From the NCBI RefSeq assembly GCF_019733465.1, contig NZ_JACVQL010000022.1, positions 1-34,302 of the forward strand: a stretch of DNA of 34,302 nt, read 5' to 3'. Below are positions 30,401 through 34,302 of the stretch, one piece after another; position 1 is the first letter of the stretch; the number at the start of each line of letters is the position of its first letter. The position numbers and the translations under genes are program-made. The notes beneath the pieces were generated by a model. The model had not been told where the DNA came from, ran no database searches, and worked only from the letters and a program-made list of their open reading frames with translations. The stretch is from Actinotalea ferrariae (GTDB lineage Bacteria; Actinomycetota; Actinomycetes; Actinomycetales; Cellulomonadaceae).

Positions 30401-33258
30401 TCGGCGACGTGACCGAGCCGGCCTTCGTCGACACCACGGCCGACGTCGGCCTCGACTACACCTACACGGTCGTCGCGCTCGACCCGACCGGCACCGAGTC
30501 GGTCGCGTCGAACCCGCTCGAGGTCACGACGGTCGACCCGGACGTCGCGACGGCACCCGTGCCGACGGGTCTCGCGCTCGGGGCGGTGAACAAGAACGAC
30601 GTGACCCTCACGTGGGACGCGTCGGAGGGTGCGCTGTTCTACCAGGTGTTCCGCGCCGACCCGCAGCCCGACGGCACGCCCGGCGAGCTCGCGCTGATCG
30701 GCCGCGCCGACAGCCCGACGTACACGGACCCCACGGTGCTCACCACGGTCGAGTACGTCTACGCGGTCGCAGCCGTCAACGCGGGCGGGGCGTCGGAGGC
30801 GTCGTCGACCGTCACGTCGCCGGCCGTCACGACGCTCGTGCGCCAGGCCGAGCGCCTCGACCGGGCGCCGGTCGCCGTCGCGACGGACGACGGCGTGCAC
30901 GTCGCGTGGCGCATGCTCGGCCTCGACCCCGAGTCGATCGCCTTCCACGTGCACCGCGACGGCGAGCGGATCACCGACGCGCCGGTCACCGGCAGCACCA
31001 ACCTGCTCGACCCGGACGGCACGACGTCGTCGACGTACCGGATCAGCGCGGTGGTCGACGGCATCGAGCGCTGGGTGACCGACGACGTCGTCGTGTGGGA
31101 CTCGCAGACGCTCGACATCCCGCTCGACAAGCCGGCCGACGGCGTCACCAAGGACGGCCAGCCGTACTCCTACCGCGCCAACGACACGTCGGTCGGCGAC
31201 CTCGACGGGGACGGCCAGTACGAGGTCGTCCTCAAGTGGGACCCGACGAACTCGCAGGACAACTCGCGCGCCGGCTACACCGGGAACGTCCTGGTGGACG
31301 CCTACGAGCTGGACGGCACGCGCCTGTGGCGCATCGACCTGGGCCGCAACATCCGGGCCGGCGCCCACTACACCCAGCTCCAGGTCTTCGACCTCGACGG
31401 CGACGGCCGGGCCGAGGTGACCATGAAGACGGCCGACGGCACGACGGACGGCGTCGGTGCGGTCATCGGCGACGCGCGCGCCGACTTCCGGAACTCGAGC
31501 GGCTACGTGCTCACGGGCCCGGAGTACCTCACGGTCTTCGCCGGACCCACGGGCGCGGCGGTCGACACCGTCGAGTACCTGCCGCCGCGGGGCGACGTCG
31601 GCTCGTGGGGCGACACCTACGGCAACCGGGTGGACCGCTTCCTCGCCGGGGTCGCGTACCTCGACGGCGAGCGGCCGAGCGTCGTCTTCAGCCGCGGCTA
31701 CTACACCCGCGCAGTCATCGCGGCCTTCGACTTCGACGGCTCGCAGCTCACCGAGCGCTGGACGTTCGACTCGGACCAGGCGGGCGACCAGTACCGCGGC
31801 CAGGGGAACCACCAGTTCTCCGTCGCGGACGTCGACGGCGACCAGAAGGACGAGATCGTCTTCGGGTCGATGACGATCGACGACGACGGCACCGCGCTCC
31901 ACACGACCGGCCTCGGCCACGGTGACGCGCTGCACGTCTCCGACCTCGACCCCTCGCGGCCGGGTCTCGAGGTGTTCGCGGCGCACGAGGACATGGGCGC
32001 CTCGGGCAACCTCGGCGCGACGTTCCGCGACGCCGCGACGGGGCAGGTCCTCTGGGGCGTGCCGGCGCAGCGTGACACGGGCCGGGCCGCCGCGGCGGAC
32101 ATCGACCCGGGCTCGCCGGGCGCCGAGGGCTGGGTCATCGGCGGCGACGCCGCGTGGAACTCACGCGTCGGCGAGGTCCGGTCGGCGTCGGGCGAGGTGC
32201 TCTCCACCACCATCCCGGCGGCGAACTTCGTCACCTGGTGGGACGGCGACCTGCTCCGCGAGATCACCGACCACGACTGGACGGAGGAGACGCGCACCGG
32301 TGTCCCCACGATCTCGAAGTGGGACCCGGCGACGGGGACCGAGGTCGAGATCTACCGGGCCACGGGGACGCTCACGAGCAACGACACCAAGGGCAACCCG
32401 GCGCTGCAGGCGGACCTCGTCGGCGACTGGCGCGAGGAGCTGCTCACGCGCACCGAGGACTCGACGGCGCTGCGGCTGCACACGACCGTCGACCTGACCG
32501 ACCACCGGCTGCGCACGCTGCAGTCCGACCCGGTCTACCGCCTCGGCGTCGCGGGGCAGAACACGGCGTACAACCAGCCGCCGCACACGTCGTACTTCCT
32601 CGGCGAGGGCATGACGACGCCGCCCGCGCCGAGCATCGCCTACACGGGCGCCGACCCGGGCCCCGGCCCGCGCGTCGACGGTCCGGCGACGGCGGCGCCC
32701 GGTCGGGGCGTGCTCTCGACCGACGACTGGGACCGCGACGGCGTCTTCGTCCTCACCATGGACATGTGGTGGGGGCAGAACGCGCAGACGGTGACGTTCC
32801 TCGAGAACGGCGTCCCGATCGGGACGCAGGACCTCGTCGACCGCACGCCGGCCGCGCAGCACGCGACGCTGCGCATCCCCGGCCGCGCGAACGGCACCTA
32901 CGTCTACACGGCCGAGCTGACCAACCAGCACGGCACGACGACGACGCAGCCGCTCACGGTCCGCGTCACCAACGCGGGCCCGGGCACGCCGGTGCTGTCC
33001 CACGACAACTGGGACCGCGACGGCGACTACACGCTCACCACGAACCTGTGGTGGGGGACCAACGCGACCGAGTACCGCCTCTACGAGGACGGCGTCCTGG
33101 TCGACACCCAGAGCCTCGTCGCGGAGAGCCCGAACGCGCAGCAGGCGAGCACCACGCTCACCGACCGCGCGCGCGGCACGCACGTCTACCGCGCCGAGCT
33201 GGTCAACGCGTTCGGCACCTCGAGCAGCCGGGAGGTCACCGTGCGCGTGGACCGGTAG
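27442..33258 (+). CDS. Secreted multidomain CE12 rhamnogalacturonan acetylesterase - PL11 rhamnogalacturonan lyase
   Basis: Exported 1938-aa protein for rhamnogalacturonan-I. Order: signal peptide 1-58; beta-sandwich module A (63-208); linker of PTD repeats (209-230); Fn3 (233-328); module B (331-470); CE12 acetylesterase (478-695) with Ser485 in VTGDSTVQ, Asn553 in GHND, and Asp666/His669 in DDTHF; Fn3 (708-793); module C (797-940); two Fn3 (941-1132); PL11 lyase (about 1134-1728) with its calcium-binding DLDGDG turns (DLDGDGQYEVVLKW, DLDGDGRAEVTMKT, DVDGDQKDEIVFGS); two C-terminal modules (1751-1938) with NWDRDG--TLT-NLWWG. Modules A-C are alike. CE12 removes acetyl groups; PL11 cuts the backbone by beta-elimination. 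The ATG at 27442 has AGAAGG upstream. No anchor is seen, so it is probably released. Confidence 0.93.
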   Translation: MTSAPPGPIDHGARVHPGANSATARGATARWGAARRGVAVVTALGLAAVGVPTGAATAADEPLVLSFDLGTATSPVADGWTGVADTTRYTAELGHGIMPAEGVTPISRHRTSQAADAVANDFVLGTAWSFVVDVPDGAYDVRVLSGDQLTGTSTTRTRIALEGVAAGTLQSRQAVTEQTWRTTVSDGQLTVDVTGEGAGGYVNGIVVTSAPTDPTDPTDPTDPTDPTDPGSTIAAPGNVRMAHVTDGSVTLRWDEVTGATGYVVSRADAPGGPWTVVAETPERVVHTTDDVDTTAVHHYRVQARDAAGLSVPSATAVSSLTTPATLPDGGVLTLDLGSGETAPGAVRLDATSAYTAESRLGFVDVAAVTAVDRGTPDALRSDFVTMGDTELVVDLPNGDYTVDLVAGDPSGPTDLALTAEHMVKVQPTTRPAGEHLEMAFGIAVVDGQLNIEVSGSAPNLNGLVITQQSPRDAGALPTLWVTGDSTVQTYTADYAPQAGWGQMIDRFLTDDVVVENRAIGGRSSKNFISQGRLDEVLLGIRPGDYLVAQFGHNDNSYGVDDRWAAPADYANYLRTFIDGARQRSATPIVVTPVSRRSYAADGTANVSFPEYVEAARAIAEETGTALVDLSASSRAYLTEIGPEAAMSVFLHVPAGVYPGRPNGTADDTHFQEYGAIQMARLVAADVAALDLPLADEVVEVEPPAEVPAQPVDVVAGNVSNAGVQLTWTAVEGADIYEVFRTAAGEDAWTLVTTSTVPQATVTGLTEGSSYDLRVVAVNGRGDSEPSASVRVTTKAPLLRLDLQLPGNEVMPGYTAVDTTTLYTAERGYGWASVDGLGGRDRGTGFDPVPNALQRDFVLPAKHELRVDVANGAYALKVYYGDPLGSGRLALQAEGKDHGSSNAGRGTIAEKMIQPVLVTDGQLNITADGWWNGLEITPLLLAPSALRLDDLAITGADVAVSLAWAGSEDATAYRVYRQDAAAAAPEALGDVTEPAFVDTTADVGLDYTYTVVALDPTGTESVASNPLEVTTVDPDVATAPVPTGLALGAVNKNDVTLTWDASEGALFYQVFRADPQPDGTPGELALIGRADSPTYTDPTVLTTVEYVYAVAAVNAGGASEASSTVTSPAVTTLVRQAERLDRAPVAVATDDGVHVAWRMLGLDPESIAFHVHRDGERITDAPVTGSTNLLDPDGTTSSTYRISAVVDGIERWVTDDVVVWDSQTLDIPLDKPADGVTKDGQPYSYRANDTSVGDLDGDGQYEVVLKWDPTNSQDNSRAGYTGNVLVDAYELDGTRLWRIDLGRNIRAGAHYTQLQVFDLDGDGRAEVTMKTADGTTDGVGAVIGDARADFRNSSGYVLTGPEYLTVFAGPTGAAVDTVEYLPPRGDVGSWGDTYGNRVDRFLAGVAYLDGERPSVVFSRGYYTRAVIAAFDFDGSQLTERWTFDSDQAGDQYRGQGNHQFSVADVDGDQKDEIVFGSMTIDDDGTALHTTGLGHGDALHVSDLDPSRPGLEVFAAHEDMGASGNLGATFRDAATGQVLWGVPAQRDTGRAAAADIDPGSPGAEGWVIGGDAAWNSRVGEVRSASGEVLSTTIPAANFVTWWDGDLLREITDHDWTEETRTGVPTISKWDPATGTEVEIYRATGTLTSNDTKGNPALQADLVGDWREELLTRTEDSTALRLHTTVDLTDHRLRTLQSDPVYRLGVAGQNTAYNQPPHTSYFLGEGMTTPPAPSIAYTGADPGPGPRVDGPATAAPGRGVLSTDDWDRDGVFVLTMDMWWGQNAQTVTFLENGVPIGTQDLVDRTPAAQHATLRIPGRANGTYVYTAELTNQHGTTTTQPLTVRVTNAGPGTPVLSHDNWDRDGDYTLTTNLWWGTNATEYRLYEDGVLVDTQSLVAESPNAQQASTTLTDRARGTHVYRAELVNAFGTSSSREVTVRVDR

Positions 33259-33276
33259 CCGTGCCACGCTGCTGAG

Positions 33277-34302
33277 ATGGACGACGACGCCCTGCCCCGC
33301 CGCACCCCGGAGGAGCAGGGCGTCGCGTCGTCCGGCCTCCTCGCCCTCGTCGACGCGCTCGAGGCGGTCGACGAGGTGCACAGCCTCATGGTCGTCACGC
33401 GCGGCGCCGTCGTGGCCGAGGGGTGGTGGGACCCGTACACGCCCGATCGGCCGCACCAGCTGTTCTCGCTCACGAAGACCTTCACCGCGATCGCCGTGGG
33501 GCTCGCCGAGGCGGAGGGGCTGCTCTCGCCGGACGACCTGGTGCTCGACCACGTGAGCCTCGAGGGTGCGGCGCCGCACCCGAACCTCGAGCGGATGCGG
33601 CTCGAGCACCTGCTGACCATGACGACCGGGCACCACGAGGACACCTCGGACCGGGTGTTCGAGCAGGAGGACTGGGTCCAGGCGTTCCTGCGCCTGCCGG
33701 TCGAGCACGAGCCCGGCACGCACTTCGCGTACAACACGGCGGCGACGCACGTCCTGGCCGCCGTCGTGCAGGGGGTGACGGGCGAGCGCGTCATCGACTA
33801 CCTGGGTCCGCGCCTCCTCGAGCCCCTCGGCATCACCGGCGCGACGACGGAGCAGAGCCCGACGGGCGTGGACACCGGCGGCTTCGGCATGTCCGCCCGC
33901 ACCGAGGACGTCGCGCGCCTCGGCGTGCTCCTGCTCGACGACGGCCGGTGGCGCGGCCGGCGCATCCTGCCCGAGGGCTGGGTCGCGGCGGCGAGCCGCG
34001 CCCGCACGCCGTCGACCGGCGAGAACCCGGACTGGCAGCAGGGCTACGGCTACCAGATGTGGCGCGGGCGCCACGGCTCCTTCCGGGGCGACGGCGCGTT
34101 CGGCCAGTTCTGCGTCGTGCTGCCCGAGCAGGAGACGGTGGTCGCGATCACGGCGGGGACCCAGGACATGCAGGGTGTCCTCGACGCCTTGTGGGCCCAC
34201 CTGCTGCCCGCGGTCGCGGCCGCACCGCTCCCCGCCGACGACGACGCGCACCGCCGGCTCGCCGAGCGGCTCGCGGCGCTGCGGCACGAGCCGCCGCTCG
34301 GC
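33277..34302 (+). CDS. Serine hydrolase, beta-lactamase (class C)/esterase family, 3' end beyond window
   Basis: Penicillin-binding-protein-fold serine hydrolase (PF00144 type). The 342 codons visible contain no stop, so the gene runs past the window. The nucleophile Ser64 and Lys67 are in FSLTKTF, the YNT segment with Tyr152 follows, and GSFRGDGAFGQF near 265-276 is at the place of the third (KTG/HxG) motif. There is no signal peptide, so it is probably a cytoplasmic esterase or amidase and not a cell-wall enzyme. It begins 18 bp after the CE12-PL11 stop; CACGCT at 33265-33270 could be a leaderless -10. Genes of this family recur in polysaccharide clusters, perhaps as deacylases, but the reaction here is unknown. 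Confidence 0.88.
   Translation, partial: MDDDALPRRTPEEQGVASSGLLALVDALEAVDEVHSLMVVTRGAVVAEGWWDPYTPDRPHQLFSLTKTFTAIAVGLAEAEGLLSPDDLVLDHVSLEGAAPHPNLERMRLEHLLTMTTGHHEDTSDRVFEQEDWVQAFLRLPVEHEPGTHFAYNTAATHVLAAVVQGVTGERVIDYLGPRLLEPLGITGATTEQSPTGVDTGGFGMSARTEDVARLGVLLLDDGRWRGRRILPEGWVAAASRARTPSTGENPDWQQGYGYQMWRGRHGSFRGDGAFGQFCVVLPEQETVVAITAGTQDMQGVLDALWAHLLPAVAAAPLPADDDAHRRLAERLAALRHEPPLG

Noticed and set aside
28234-31986. Minus-strand open frame of 1250 codons opposite CE12-PL11
   Set aside because: Antisense of a gene with clear catalytic motifs; repetitive Arg/Val/Asp composition and no start context.
1-34302. tRNA, rRNA, CRISPR, insertion-sequence or prophage genes
   Set aside because: Looked for on both strands; no cloverleaf-type sequence, regular repeat-spacer array, transposase or integrase motif was recognised.

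Overview
The window is very GC-rich DNA with dense, short-gapped genes and a strong preference for G/C at third codon positions. ClpC with a UVR motif, a DUF222/13E12 HNH protein, MsiK-type sugar ABC transporters without their own ATPase, and leaderless-looking starts (TANNNT about 7 nt before ATG/GTG) all point to an actinobacterium. The carbohydrate content suggests a plant-polymer degrader such as a Cellulomonas or Promicromonosporaceae relative; the family is inference.

Layout. 1-7.4 kb is mostly general functions: the 5' part of a sensor histidine kinase (minus), a repeat-rich divergent intergenic region, a membrane-anchored alpha/beta hydrolase, clpC with a strong terminator, a small unknown protein, and a DUF222-HNH nuclease-like protein. 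7.5-20.7 kb is a sugar-utilisation locus: CE7 acetyl esterase and a LacI regulator on the minus strand, then a divergent plus-strand operon with GH3, two LplB/YtcP-type permeases, a lipoprotein binding protein, GH39 beta-xylosidase and GH42 beta-galactosidase, followed by a YesL-like DUF624 membrane protein. 20.7-23.5 kb is an unrelated insert: a WYL regulator divergent from an epoxide hydrolase, and a VOC/glyoxalase-like protein. 23.5-34.3 kb returns to polysaccharides: GH67 alpha-glucuronidase (minus), a divergent second LacI regulator, about 700 bp of repeat-rich non-coding DNA, a 1938-residue secreted protein joining a CE12 rhamnogalacturonan acetylesterase to a PL11 rhamnogalacturonan lyase, and a serine hydrolase that runs off the window end.

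How they may work together. GH67 + GH39 + GH3 + CE7 with an LplA/LplB/YtcP-type transporter resembles the aldouronate (methylglucuronoxylan fragment) utilisation clusters of Paenibacillus. YesL + GH42 + CE12 + PL11 resembles the rhamnogalacturonan-I (yes) cluster of Bacillus. Here the two toolkits are interleaved. The only clearly secreted enzyme is the CE12-PL11 giant; GH3, GH39, GH42, GH67 and CE7 lack signal peptides and should act in the cytoplasm on imported oligosaccharides. Several LacI-type palindromes sit on recognisable promoters: one just downstream of the GH3 promoter, one over the -35 of the GH67 promoter with a close relative upstream of the CE12-PL11 gene, and a third type after the CE12-PL11 promoter. 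No tRNA, rRNA, CRISPR array, insertion sequence or phage gene was recognised.
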